Source: Bog-159 sp049511415
Lineage (GTDB): Bacteria > Acidobacteriota > Terriglobia > Bryobacterales > Bryobacteraceae
Assembly: GCA_049511415.1 (NCBI GenBank)
Contig: JBEKYC010000030.1
Coordinates: 1 to 64,000 of the forward strand
DNA length: 64,000 bases
Direction of reading: 5' to 3'
Positions within the stretch are counted from its first letter, which is position 1. Each line of letters begins with the position of its first letter. The notes under the pieces are model-generated. The model ran no database searches, had not been told where the DNA came from, and saw only the letters and a list, made by a program, of their open reading frames with translations. A program made the position numbers and the translations under genes. Below, piece after piece: positions 19,282 through 27,617 of the stretch.

Positions 19282-20140
19282 GACCCCTCGCGTAGTTTAT
19301 AAATTCCTGCGTCGTTAGCCGCCCAGTGAAGTGCGGGGCCGAGCCGAACAGAGCCTCAAATTCTTCAGCATTTACCGTGGGTGCTGGGTCCACCCTTGAC
19401 ACTTGCATCTCTTCGACTTTCCTCTCAACTAAATCCGTTGAGGTGTAGCCGTAAACATGGAGGACCGCATTTCTTATCCGAAGAGCAGCGGCGATCTGCG
19501 GATAAATTTCTGGCGTATACACGCACTTGACGAGTGTCCCAGTGGATAGCTCGCGCAGTTGGAAGTGCGCCGGGTGCGATGCCAGAAACAATGAGTGAAT
19601 TCGGCCCTGAAGCGCTCCATACGCCCTCACTGTACTCTGAACTTCGGCTTGGATTGCAACAGCCTCGGACCTTGTTAGCTCAAGCCGACGCAGGGGTTCG
19701 GCAATATCCTCGCTATATTCGGCCTCGCTGTCTTCTAAATCCTCGTCCCATTCTTCGTACGGTACATCTGACTCCGGCGCCGCTTCGAACAGGGAAAAAG
19801 ACACCGCCTCTTCTGCTTCAATGGGGTCCGCAATCTTCGCGTATTGCACAATAGTCGCACGCCGCACAGTTGCGACTGGATGTCTTTCGGCGATGCTTAT
19901 GAACGCCGTATTGAAATCTTGAATCTGCGCAGGCGTCGCCGGTTCTACCTTTTCTGCCGTGAATGTCAACGAACCATTCTCGAAATCCAGGCCGATCCAG
20001 TCCGCAGCCTGTTCAAGGCTTACATCGTCGCTCAGCATCGAGAGAAAACGTTGAACATCCCCGACGATTTTGGAGAGTTTTTCCAGCGGTACGCCTATCG
20101 TTCCTTTTTGAATTTCGACCTGGATGCGCAGATTCGCCAT
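19271..20140 (-). CDS. Hypothetical acidic protein, first gene of the PIN cassette
   Basis: A 289-aa protein. ATG 20140 (MANLRIQVEIQKGTIGV) has an AGGAG 8 bases upstream; a longer frame to 20296 has no support. The N-terminal part contains LSKIVGDVQRFLSML and WIGLDFENGSLTFTAEKV, suggesting an alpha/beta fold, the middle has an acidic linker (YEEWDEDLEDSEAEYSED), and the C-terminal part has a repeated-helix look. Its stop overlaps the PIN start. No family name is recognised. Its constant coupling to a PIN gene would suggest a regulator or accessory subunit; that is inference. Confidence 0.65.
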   Translation of the reverse strand: MANLRIQVEIQKGTIGVPLEKLSKIVGDVQRFLSMLSDDVSLEQAADWIGLDFENGSLTFTAEKVEPATPAQIQDFNTAFISIAERHPVATVRRATIVQYAKIADPIEAEEAVSFSLFEAAPESDVPYEEWDEDLEDSEAEYSEDIAEPLRRLELTRSEAVAIQAEVQSTVRAYGALQGRIHSLFLASHPAHFQLRELSTGTLVKCVYTPEIYPQIAAALRIRNAVLHVYGYTSTDLVERKVEEMQVSRVDPAPTVNAEEFEALFGSAPHFTGRLTTQEFINYARGRGQ

Positions 20141-20264
20141 TGCCTTATGCTCCTGGTGTACACTTGGGGTAAGGCGCTCCGCAGAGGCGGCTGGCACCGT
20201 CAAAGCGGGCGGCGATTTGTTGAACCGAACCAAAACCCACTGGCATGGGTAATGGCATAGTATA

Positions 20265-20294
20265 TACGAAAATAACGAGGGGCTACGGCCCCTC
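20265..20294 (-). terminator. Rho-independent terminator after the IS1595 transposase
   Basis: Perfect 7-bp stem GAGGGGC (20277-20283) and GCCCCTC (20288-20294) with a four-base loop. Read on the minus strand it is followed by GTTATTTTC. It lies 32 bases beyond the transposase stop. Confidence 0.75.
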
Positions 20295-20325
20295 ATTCCG
20301 TTTCCGCCTACGACCGCGCGGAAGA

Positions 20326-21303
20326 TTAGACCGATTGAGTTGTTGTTTCTGCTGCTAGATCCGTCTTGCCGGTTAATTCATCGTAGGTCAATCGCTTGCC
20401 GACAACCTTGCGCACGAGATAGCTGAAGCGGTCGCCATCATCCATCGGCTTGCGGTTGTTGTATCGGAACGCTTGCTCATCCACGTACCGGAAAAGATGG
20501 AACGGTTCGACGCTCACGTAAGTGCCGTTCAATCCGCGTTTCAACAAGCTCCAAAAATTCTCGATCCCGTTGGTATGGACGTTGCCGTTCACGTAGGATT
20601 CCAGGTGGTTAATGACCTGGTGATCGTAGTCGGCCTGCAACCCCCTGTAGCCGTGCGCTTCATCGGTGTACACGGTGGAACCTGCTTCGACGTGCTTCCA
20701 GACGTTCGGCTTCAGGCTGATCTCTTTGGTGTTTTCGATGACTTCCGCCCGCACTTTTCCGCCGCGCTCCATCATGCCCTGAACGCCTACTTTGCCGACG
20801 TGACCGCCGCCTTTGCCCTCTAGCGCCCGCCGTTTGCGGTCCTTGTGCATATTGCGCGCCTTGCCGCCGATGAAGGTTTCATCGACCTCGACTTCGCCGC
20901 CCAGCTTGCCGCCGTGCATTTCGTCCTGCATGACGGTGCGGATGCGATGGTTCATGAACCAAGCGGTTTTCTGGGTGACGCCTAGGGCGCGGTGGATCTC
21001 GTAAGAGGATACGCCGTTCTTGCAGTTTACAACCTGCCACATGGCCAGCATCCACTTATCCAGTCCGATGGGGGAGTCCTCGAAAATGGTCCCGGTCTTC
21101 AAAGTGAACTGCCGCGCGTCGTGCTTCTCCCGGCACTGCCAGCGGTTGTACTTCTCCATGAAGATTACGTCTTTGGAGCCACAACGGGGGCATTCGACGC
21201 CGTTCGGCCAGCGGCGGACCACGAGGTAATCGCGGACGTTGACCGGATCGGCAAAGTACTGAACTGCTTCGTGGAGGGTGCGGGGTTCGGCGGCGCGTTC
21301 CAT
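20326..21303 (-). mobile_element. IS1595-family transposase (ISXO2-like)
   Basis: A 325-aa DDE-type transposase. The N-terminal zinc ribbon is CPRCGSKDVIF with the partner Cys in WQCREKH. The catalytic core has the first Asp in VEVDETFIGGKARN, the second in VYTDEAHGYRG, and the last acidic/Asn region in TNGIENFWSLLKRGLNGTY. All match the ISXO2-like group of IS1595. Length is normal, so it may be active. Terminal inverted repeats were not resolved: GGTAATGGCATAGTATA near 20249 and a similar reversed sequence near 21335-21351 share only about 11 of 17 bases, and no target duplication is evident. Confidence 0.88.
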
Positions 21304-21507
21304 GAGTTTATAGTACCCGGAATCGCCTGCTTTGTCAACTATATTATCACCAAGGGGGTTGACAGAATCGCCGATTATGGGAACCGGAACTCCTTGTCAA
21401 CACGAGCCGCAAAAGGGCATGATAAACTTTGTAGCATGTTTACGAAAACCAGGATCGCGACAGCCATGAGCGGGCGCGGTGCCTGCAACGCTAAGGGAGG
21501 TTAGCAA

Positions 21508-21708
21508 ATGAAGAAGAAAGACCCAGTGGGCCTGATCGTTAGTTGCGCCACGGGCATCGGAGCCGTCGCGATGATGATCATCATGGGGCCTAGTGGGAAG
21601 TCGGCTGGGCTGGGCGCTTTGCTGGGAGGAGCCATCGGGCTCTTGATCGTGGTCTTGATCGCTGTCGTTTTAAATGCGCTAGGGTCTCGGGCTAAGAAGC
21701 AGGGATGA
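21508..21708 (+). CDS. Small two-helix membrane protein
   Basis: A 66-aa protein: Lys-rich start (MKKKDP), hydrophobic segment GLIVSCATGIGAVAMMIIMG, a short loop, then GALLGGAIGLLIVVLIAVVLNAL and a basic end. A good ribosome binding site (AAGGGAGG, 21491-21498) precedes ATG 21508. No family is recognised. The good start site and the two clean membrane segments support a real gene. Confidence 0.65.
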   Translation: MKKKDPVGLIVSCATGIGAVAMMIIMGPSGKSAGLGALLGGAIGLLIVVLIAVVLNALGSRAKKQG

Positions 21709-21768
21709 TGCAGACCGTTAGTGGCGCGTATGGACTTCATCTCGCAGGAATCGTAAATCTGTGCGTGA

Positions 21769-21996
21769 ATAGAGCCGCGACAAGGCGAGGTAGGGTGGTG
21801 GTATGCCAAGACAGACGACGGGTCTACGCCGCTCCACTATGCAGCGGAGGAGGGACACGGGGAAATGGTGCAGTTTCTTCCAAACAATGGAGCCGCGGTG
21901 AAATGCCAGGGACAACGAATGGCAGACCGCTTGGATAAAGCCGAGGGCGGTGGCCACCGCGCGGTCGTGGCAATGCTGCGGCAGCTCGGCGGCTAG
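21769..21996 (+). pseudogene. Ankyrin-repeat fragment
   Basis: An open stretch without a start codon reads DDGSTPLHYAAEEGHGEMVQFL, a clear ankyrin repeat, and ends with LDKAEGGGHRAVVAMLRQLGG before TAG at 21994-21996, the usual end of such proteins. Between them the ankyrin consensus (ARDNEWQTA) is found in another frame, implying two compensating small indels. It is the 3' remnant of a larger ankyrin protein whose 5' part is missing. Confidence 0.6.
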
Positions 21997-22068
21997 AAAT
22001 AGCGGCTGGGATCGGGAGACACGAGTCGGATGGGGCGACAAGCTCCTCAACGCCCCAATTAAGCTAAC

Positions 22069-22503
22069 ATGCTGAAACAACGAGCGCGCGAGATCCTCTT
22101 CGTCTTTACTGGAATCTTCTTTATCTTGACGCGCCTGCACCAGATTTACTTGACCATTCAAGTTTGGGGATCGGCCCTGATAGTATTCGGTCTCTTCAAT
22201 CGAACGCCACGCCCACGCTTTTCCTTCAATTTACCGTCCATTAGGTGGGATTGGCCGTGGGTTGGATACGTTTTACTAATACTCGTGGGCATTCAGATTC
22301 TGGCGGCCCTGGGTACCCTATGGTTTCCAGAAATGCTTTTTGCTGAAAAGAACTATTACGCTTCAGGAATTGGTACGCGTTACAACACTATCACGAGTAG
22401 TAGCCGACGCTCCGGATGGAAAAAGAACCTGTACGCGTCCCTGCACCTAGTCTTCGGTGTAGCCAGCGCCCTATGTGTCCTGGGTATGGTGACAGTTCAA
22501 TGA
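22069..22503 (+). CDS. Hypothetical membrane protein
   Basis: A 144-aa protein with three likely membrane segments: EILFVFTGIFFILTRL, YVLLILVGIQILAALGTLWF and LVFGVASALCVLGMV. Start ATG 22069 has no strong ribosome binding site. No family or motif is recognised. It lies just outside the left inverted repeat of the IS91-type element. Confidence 0.5.
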   Translation: MLKQRAREILFVFTGIFFILTRLHQIYLTIQVWGSALIVFGLFNRTPRPRFSFNLPSIRWDWPWVGYVLLILVGIQILAALGTLWFPEMLFAEKNYYASGIGTRYNTITSSSRRSGWKKNLYASLHLVFGVASALCVLGMVTVQ

Positions 22504-22737
22504 CGTGTATTGAACACGTGGCCAAAGCACACAGACGGGCTGCGTGTTGCTATTGGTTTCGGAATGGGGGCGGATGTGTAACCGGGCCTCGGCCCGATTC
22601 CCCGTTTTATTAGACGATAAAGTATGTTGAACTAAGCCGCTGCGCGGCAGTCTGCGTCGCGGTTGGTCTTCGGATCGGTGTTTTGTGATGCTCGCGACTT
22701 GGTACGGATCGCCCCTGGCTGGTCGCGTCGATGTTTT

Positions 22738-22763
22738 CATCGGTGAAGGAGGTTTCACCGATG
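22738..22763 (+). promoter_or_regulatory. Hairpin enclosing the recombinase ribosome binding site and start codon
   Basis: Perfect 10-bp inverted repeat CATCGGTGAA (22738-22747) and TTCACCGATG (22754-22763). The loop is GGAGGT, the Shine-Dalgarno itself, and the last three bases of the 3' arm are the ATG. In mRNA the start codon would be paired and the ribosome site exposed only in a six-base loop, predicting translational control of the recombinase. Confidence 0.65.
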
Positions 22764-23639
22764 ACTTCACTCAGACAGCGGATGCTGGAAGATCTCCGCA
22801 TTCGCAACTACGCCCCGACGACCGTGGAATGCTACGTCCGCGCGGTCGCCGAGTTCGCCAAACACTTCGATAAACCGCCCGATCAGCTCGGCCCGGAAGA
22901 GATCCGCAAGTGGCAGTTGTTCCTGCTGAACGAAAAGCGGGTCAAGCTCTCCACCTACATTCAGGCCGTCTGTGGGTTGCGCTTTTTCTACCGCAACACC
23001 TTGCACCGGAAGATCGAGATCGACCGGATTCCGCTGCCCCGCTACGAGAAGAAGTTGCCCGTTATTCTGAGCAAGGCCGAGGTCAAAGCGCTACTCGAAG
23101 CGCCAAGAAACCTTGGCCACCGGGCAATCCTTGCGACGATGTACGGGGCCGGACTCCGGGTGTCGGAGGCGGCGGCCTTGAAGGTGTCCGACCTGGATCG
23201 TGAACGCCGTGTCATCTGGGTTCGCGGCGGCAAAGGCCACAAAGACAGGCAGGTCATGCTGGCCGACCCGCTCCGCGAAGTACTGGCCGCTTACTGGCGA
23301 TGGAAACGACCCACCGAATGGCTCTTCCCTGGCGAGAACCCGGACCAGCCGATTTCCACCCACACCGTTTTCCACACATGCCGAAAAGCCGCGCGACTGG
23401 CCGGTATCACCAAGCCGGTACATCCCCATTCGCTACGCCACGCTTTCGCCACACATCTGCTGGAAGATGGGGTCAACCTGCTGGTCATCCAAACTCTGCT
23501 GGGTCACGTGCACCTGAAGACTACCGCGCGGTACCTGCACGTCTCCGACAGCACCGTTCGTTCCACCAGAAGTCCGCTGGAAATGCTGGGATCGCTCGAT
23601 CTGGTGCGATCCACAGCCACCATTCCCCCGAAACGATGA
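22761..23639 (+). CDS. Tyrosine recombinase/integrase of the IS91-type element
   Basis: A 292-aa Xer/phage-integrase family protein. The N-terminal SAM-like domain begins LRQRMLEDLRIRNYAPTTVECY. Catalytic residues are readable: Arg133 in GAGLRVSEAAAL, His223 and Arg226 in HPHSLRHAFATHLL, His249 in LLGHVHLKTT and nucleophile Tyr258 in ARYLHVS. ATG 22761 follows GGAGG, set in a hairpin loop. The stop overlaps the transposase start as ATGA. Such recombinases accompany a subset of IS91-like elements, where they may resolve or help target the element. Confidence 0.9.
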   Translation: MTSLRQRMLEDLRIRNYAPTTVECYVRAVAEFAKHFDKPPDQLGPEEIRKWQLFLLNEKRVKLSTYIQAVCGLRFFYRNTLHRKIEIDRIPLPRYEKKLPVILSKAEVKALLEAPRNLGHRAILATMYGAGLRVSEAAALKVSDLDRERRVIWVRGGKGHKDRQVMLADPLREVLAAYWRWKRPTEWLFPGENPDQPISTHTVFHTCRKAARLAGITKPVHPHSLRHAFATHLLEDGVNLLVIQTLLGHVHLKTTARYLHVSDSTVRSTRSPLEMLGSLDLVRSTATIPPKR

Positions 23640-24838
23640 AAGCGCATCGGCTGGAAGTGGCCGATGTCTTCCGCACGTACGAGAAAGAGTTCTTCGGAAA
23701 ATGGGGACATGTGCTCGGCCCCCATCAGAGGAAGGCCTTCAAGGCGATTCGCGACTGCCGCACGGCTGCCCTGGGCGGCCACGTAGAGTATGTGGAACAG
23801 TGCGATACGTGCGGCCATCGTGTCATCTCGTATAACTCGTGCCGCGACAGACATTGTCCAAAGTGTCAGGCCATGGCCCGCGCCAAATGGCTGGCGCAGC
23901 GGCAGGCCGAACTATTGCCCGTTCCCTACTTCCACGTTGTGTTCACTTTGCCCCAAAGGATTGGCATGCTGGCTCTTCAGAACGTACGCGAGATCTACCG
24001 CATTCTCTTCCGTGCGACTTCCGAAACGCTGCTCACGATTGCGGCCGACCCCAGACACCTGGGCGCTGCGATTGGTTTTCTGGCCGTCCTGCACACTTGG
24101 GGACAGCACCTTCATCTTCATCCGCATCTACACTGTGTGGTGCCCGGCGGCGGAATCAGTGCGGACGGCAGGCGATGGATCGGCTGTCGGACGTCGTTCT
24201 TCCTCCCGGTGCGAGTATTGAGCAGCCGGTTCAGAAATGTGTTTCTGCTTCACCTGAGGAAGGCTTTTCGGGATGGCAAGCTGCGCTTCCATGGAGAGAT
24301 GGCCAGTCTAGCCAGACCGGAAGCGTTTGAAGCCTTGTGCCGCCAAGCCGGACGGAGCAACTGGGTTGTCTTCGCCAAACCACCATTTGGAGGTCCGGAG
24401 CAAGTCTTGAAGTATTTAGCCCGCTACACGCACCGAGTCGCCATCTCAAATGGGCGGCTATTGTCGATGGAAGATGGCCGGGTGACTTTTCTTTGGAAGG
24501 ATTATGCGGCAGGCAACCAGACCAAAACAATGACACTGGATGCGGTGGAATTCATCCGGCGTTTTATGCTGCACATTCTGCCCGGTGGATTCGTGCGTAT
24601 CCGGCAGTTTGGTTTTCTGGCGAACCGGGCGCGAGCGAAGAAGTTGGCACTGTGCCGCGAGTTGCTCGGCGCGCCTCCTCCGCCGGCGGGCGACGCTGTC
24701 GTGGCGAACCGCGAGGCCGATACCCACAGGCGGGAGCGCAAGCTGTGCCCGGTCTGCGGGATTGGCCAGATGGTCCGCCTCGTGGTCGGGAAATGGCCGG
24801 ATCTTGTTCCGCTGGCGCCGCGGCTGGACTCTTCATGA
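23636..24838 (+). CDS. IS91-family HUH transposase
   Basis: A 400-aa rolling-circle transposase. The N-terminal zinc-binding region has Cys56, Cys59, Cys69, Cys74 and Cys77 (CDTCGH and CRDRHCPKCQ). The metal-binding HUH region is HLHLHPHLHCVVPGGG around residues 158-173, and the catalytic tyrosine motif is KYLARYTHRVAIS around 259-271. The C-terminus has another CPVCGIGQM zinc knuckle. It nicks one strand to start rolling-circle transposition. ATG 23636 overlaps the recombinase stop. The frame is intact. Confidence 0.93.
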   Translation: MKAHRLEVADVFRTYEKEFFGKWGHVLGPHQRKAFKAIRDCRTAALGGHVEYVEQCDTCGHRVISYNSCRDRHCPKCQAMARAKWLAQRQAELLPVPYFHVVFTLPQRIGMLALQNVREIYRILFRATSETLLTIAADPRHLGAAIGFLAVLHTWGQHLHLHPHLHCVVPGGGISADGRRWIGCRTSFFLPVRVLSSRFRNVFLLHLRKAFRDGKLRFHGEMASLARPEAFEALCRQAGRSNWVVFAKPPFGGPEQVLKYLARYTHRVAISNGRLLSMEDGRVTFLWKDYAAGNQTKTMTLDAVEFIRRFMLHILPGGFVRIRQFGFLANRARAKKLALCRELLGAPPPPAGDAVVANREADTHRRERKLCPVCGIGQMVRLVVGKWPDLVPLAPRLDSS

Positions 24839-25067
24839 GGCTTCAATCACGAGAGGCTGATTCTCCGAGACGAGCCTCTTTTGAGGCCCGCGGAGAGGTG
24901 TGCCCGCCGATCCTTTTCCGTGCCGAAAGCACCGCCCAAAAGGCTGCGGAAACCGCTCCGGAAACGATTTGGCGAGGCCGTTGCGGTCCAGTGCAAAGCC
25001 CTCGGCTCGACCAACGCAGCCAGAACATCATTCAATACCCATAGAGCGGTCCGGCTAAGTTCAACGC

Positions 25068-25143
25068 ATTCTATCGGCAATGTTCCGGCCCGCATATCGC
25101 TCGCGACCCGAACACTTTTGCGCCGGAACATTACCGATAGAAT
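25068..25143. repeat. Long hairpin at the right end of the IS91-type element
   Basis: Two 22-base arms (25068-25089 and 25122-25143) are inverted complements with one mismatch, separated by 32 bases. The outer part of the arm (ATTCTATCGG) overlaps the right inverted repeat of the element. Its position at the end of a rolling-circle element fits an origin- or terminus-like hairpin; equally it could be a separate palindromic repeat. Confidence 0.6.
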
Positions 25144-25280
25144 CCTCTGCGTAATCGTTTAGCAAAAGGGACGGACACTGGTAGCTTGCGGGTCGCCTCG
25201 CCTACAGATGCGCCGGGAGGGTGAGTAAGAGGGCGAGCTGAGAGCCCGCCGCAGGCGGCGCGCCTGCCCCACAATGACGG
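25144..25280. other. Spacer between IS91-type element and FAD oxidoreductase, no gene seen
   Basis: No gene is supported. With 24839-25067 this completes a non-coding stretch of over 400 bases whose first part is the 3' untranslated end of the transposon. Confidence 0.4.
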
Positions 25281-26441
25281 CTACAAGACTGCGGTTTCTT
25301 CCAGCATGCGGCCTTCCTGGAAGCGCTCCATGTTCAGCTCCCGGGCGTCGAGCAGATCGGTGGCGCCGTGGAGGATCAGGTCGGCGGTGATGCGGCCGGT
25401 GGCGGGTGAGTGCATGACGCCGTGGCCGCTGAAGCCGTTGGCGAAGAAGAGGCCGGGGACACCGGGGGCGGGGCCGATGATGGCGTGATGGTCGGGGGAG
25501 ACGGCGTAGAGGCCGGCCCAGGCGCGGTGGGGATTCACTTCCAGGTTTTCGAAGCAAGGCACGCGGTCGACGGCGTGGGTCAGGATCCTTTCGATGAAGG
25601 CTGGATCAAATGCGGTTTTGAAGCCGGGGGTTTCCGCGGGATCGTTCCAGGCCATCAGGAGGCCGCGGCCTTCGGGACGGAAGTGGAAGCCGGTGGACAT
25701 ATCGATGACCATGGGCAGGCGCTCGGGCAATCCGGGGAACGGTTCGGTGGGGACCAGCATGCGGCGCAGGGGCACGATGGGCAGATCGACACCGGCCATG
25801 CGAGCGACGGCGGCGGCCCACGGTCCGGCCGCGTTCACGACGGTGCGGGCGGCGACGGTTCCGTTCGAGGTACGAACGCCGGAGACGCCGCGCGCGTCCA
25901 CATCGATGGCGGTGACCTCCACGTTGCGCCAGAGGCGGGTGCCCTGTTCGAGGGCAGAGGCCATGAAGCCTTTCATCACGCTATACGGATCGACAAAGCC
26001 GTCCGTGGCACAAAAGCTGCCGCCGAGGATATCGTCGTTGCGGAGCTGCGGGACACGATGGATGATTTCTTCGCGGGTGAGCATCTCGACGGCTTTCAGG
26101 CCGAGGGCAACCTGGCGCTCGTAGTTGCCGCGCAGATAGTCGAGATGGCGAGGGGTGGTGGCGACGAAGAGGTAGCCGTGGGATTTGTACTCGGAGGGAC
26201 GGCCGGTGATTTCCTCGAAGGCCGCGAAGATGGGGATGGAATAGAGCGACATGCGGATATTCACCGCGGTGTCGAACTGGGCGCGGACGCCGCCCATGCT
26301 TTTGCCGGTGGAGCCGAGGCCCTGCTGGCTTTCACGCTCGATAACCAGGACGTTGCGGCAGCCGGCCGCATTGAGATGCCAGGCGACGCTGGAACCGACG
26401 ATCCCGCCGCCGATGATGACTACGTCTGCTGTTTCGGACAT
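25281..26441 (-). CDS. FAD-dependent oxidoreductase, DadA/sarcosine oxidase beta type
   Basis: A 386-aa flavoprotein of the glycine/D-amino acid oxidase group. The dinucleotide-binding motif is IIGGGIVGSSVAWHL at the N-terminus, followed by the ERESQQGLGSTGKSMGGVR loop that contacts FAD. The C-terminal substrate domain ends with AGLYAVSPDHHAIIGPAPGVPGLFFANGFSGHGVMHSPATG, which closely follows sarcosine-oxidase-beta-like sequences. ATG 26441 (MSETADVV) is chosen over the longer frame. It probably oxidises a secondary amine or amino acid; the substrate cannot be told. Transcribed divergently from the STAS gene. Confidence 0.9.
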   Translation of the reverse strand: MSETADVVIIGGGIVGSSVAWHLNAAGCRNVLVIERESQQGLGSTGKSMGGVRAQFDTAVNIRMSLYSIPIFAAFEEITGRPSEYKSHGYLFVATTPRHLDYLRGNYERQVALGLKAVEMLTREEIIHRVPQLRNDDILGGSFCATDGFVDPYSVMKGFMASALEQGTRLWRNVEVTAIDVDARGVSGVRTSNGTVAARTVVNAAGPWAAAVARMAGVDLPIVPLRRMLVPTEPFPGLPERLPMVIDMSTGFHFRPEGRGLLMAWNDPAETPGFKTAFDPAFIERILTHAVDRVPCFENLEVNPHRAWAGLYAVSPDHHAIIGPAPGVPGLFFANGFSGHGVMHSPATGRITADLILHGATDLLDARELNMERFQEGRMLEETAVL

Positions 26442-26513
26442 CCGGCTACCATTCTGGCATAGGAGTTGCGGCGCGGGCAGACCACAAAAGACGATGGTCC
26501 GCCCCACGGAAGT

Positions 26514-26541
26514 GAACCTTTTCGGGGTTCGGATCGTCTAA
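26514..26541 (+). promoter_or_regulatory. ECF-sigma-like promoter of the STAS gene
   Basis: GAACCTT (26514-26520) and CGTCTAA (26535-26541). The AACC and CGTC cores are 16 bases apart, matching the usual ECF pattern (AAC and CGTC). The start codon ATG 26548 is only six bases beyond, so the transcript would be almost leaderless. A similar block precedes the ADOP permease gene. Confidence 0.55.
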
Positions 26542-26547
26542 GAGTGT

Positions 26548-26898
26548 ATGCGGTTGAAAGCTGAAATACGCGATGGCGTGGGTGTGTTGCGCCCACAGGG
26601 CCGTTTCGTCACGGGGTCCGACGACGAGTTGGGATCGGCGCGCAAATACCTCGAAGAGAATGGAATCAACCGGGCGGTCATCGACTTTAGCGCGGTGCCG
26701 TATATCGATTCGACGGGCTTGGCATTTGTGGTGGAACTCCACAAGGCGTTGGCCAGCCGGGGCGGTCAACTGTTCGTGACGAATGTGAACGAGCGGGTAC
26801 GGGAGGTCCTGGAGATGACGCGGATCGACCGGGTGATCGCGATGTGGCCGGATGCGACGGAGGCGGAGGCGACGCTCCGCGCGGGGGCCGCATGTTGA
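26548..26898 (+). CDS. STAS-domain protein, anti-sigma factor antagonist-like
   Basis: A 116-aa single-domain protein of the SpoIIAA/RsbV group. The phosphoacceptor site is Ser55 in YIDSTGLAFVVELHK; the strand FDF-equivalent AVIDFSAV precedes it. Such proteins bind anti-sigma kinases and are switched by phosphorylation of this serine. No kinase or phosphatase gene is adjacent. There is no clear ribosome binding site, which fits the near-leaderless promoter just upstream. The downstream small membrane gene overlaps its end. Confidence 0.87.
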   Translation: MRLKAEIRDGVGVLRPQGRFVTGSDDELGSARKYLEENGINRAVIDFSAVPYIDSTGLAFVVELHKALASRGGQLFVTNVNERVREVLEMTRIDRVIAMWPDATEAEATLRAGAAC

Positions 26899-27083
26899 CC
26901 TTTCTGATCTGGTGCGTGGTGCTGTTTTTCTGCTGGCCGCTGGCGCTGGTGGCTCTGATTCTGTATCCGCTGATCTGGCTGCTGCTGCTGCCGTTCCGCA
27001 TTGTGGGCATTGCGGTGGGCGGCGTGCTGGAGCTGGTGTGGGCGATCATCACTTTGCCGGCGCGCGTGCTGCGGCGGGTTTAG
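26892..27083 (+). CDS. Small hydrophobic membrane protein
   Basis: A 63-aa protein (MLTFLIWCVVLFFCWPLALVA...) with two or three hydrophobic stretches and a basic end (PARVLRRV). ATG 26892 overlaps the STAS stop by seven bases, indicating coupled translation. Its end overlaps the end of the convergent methyltransferase gene. No family name is recognised. Confidence 0.6.
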   Translation: MLTFLIWCVVLFFCWPLALVALILYPLIWLLLLPFRIVGIAVGGVLELVWAIITLPARVLRRV

Positions 27084-27573
27084 GAATCCAGCGCGGGACC
27101 GTCTTCAGATACTGCCGGTAAGACTCGCCGAATTGGCGCGTCAAGGCCGGCTCCTCATATAGAATCACGAACAGGTGGAAGCCGGCCGCGACGGCCAAGC
27201 CGTAACAGAGCGTCGGCAGCGACGCGAACAGGAGGGCTTGGCCGTCGATGACCAGCAGTACTCCCCAGTACATGGGATTGCGGACGTAGCGATATAGTCC
27301 GCGGGCGACCAATTGGCGGGGCGCGTCCAGAGGGAGGGGCGTGCCGCGTCCGAAGGTAGCGAAATCCCAGGCACACCAAAGATAGACAGCGATGCCAATG
27401 GCCAGGGGCGCGAGGCCGAGCCAACCGAGGGCGGAAATCGCCTGCGGGCCGGTTGCGCGCAAACGGTAGGGTACGTACACGGCCACCGTGCCGGGGAAGG
27501 CGATGGTGAAGAGCGCGGTCTTGAGGAGATTCGATACCACGCGAGCCAAGATTAACACGGCAATGGAACACAC
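27049..27573 (-). CDS. Isoprenylcysteine carboxyl methyltransferase family protein
   Basis: A 174-aa integral membrane protein of the ICMT/phospholipid methyltransferase group. It has four to five hydrophobic helices, the SAM-contact signature LVARGLYRYVRNPMYWGVLL, and the closing EEPALTRQFGESYRQYLKTVPRWIP, all typical of bacterial members. The start is probably GTG 27573. Bacterial homologues methylate lipids or small molecules; the substrate here is unknown. It is convergent with the STAS-operon genes. Confidence 0.87.
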   Translation of the reverse strand: MCSIAVLILARVVSNLLKTALFTIAFPGTVAVYVPYRLRATGPQAISALGWLGLAPLAIGIAVYLWCAWDFATFGRGTPLPLDAPRQLVARGLYRYVRNPMYWGVLLVIDGQALLFASLPTLCYGLAVAAGFHLFVILYEEPALTRQFGESYRQYLKTVPRWIPKPAAARAPAK

Positions 27574-27617
27574 GCTAAGATAGTCGCGTATGTATGCTTG
27601 TCAAGTGGAGGCCATTA

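Larger units (their letters stand above)
22614..25077 (+). mobile_element. IS91-type element with tyrosine recombinase, bounded by imperfect inverted repeats
   Basis: Contains a tyrosine recombinase and an IS91-family HUH transposase that overlap by four bases. Left end 22614-22639 and right end 25052-25077 form an imperfect inverted repeat of about 26 bp whose best block is GTTGAACTAAGCCG against GTTGAACTTAGCCG. The end bases CGATA(A/G)A also agree. A longer hairpin overlaps and extends beyond the right end (25068-25143). Boundaries are inferred from these repeats only. Classic IS91 elements move by rolling-circle replication and lack typical terminal repeats, so the exact ends remain uncertain. 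Confidence 0.65.

Noticed and set aside
20249..21351. Terminal inverted repeats of the IS1595 element
   Set aside because: The best candidate pair agrees at about 11 of 17 positions and no 8-bp target duplication was found.
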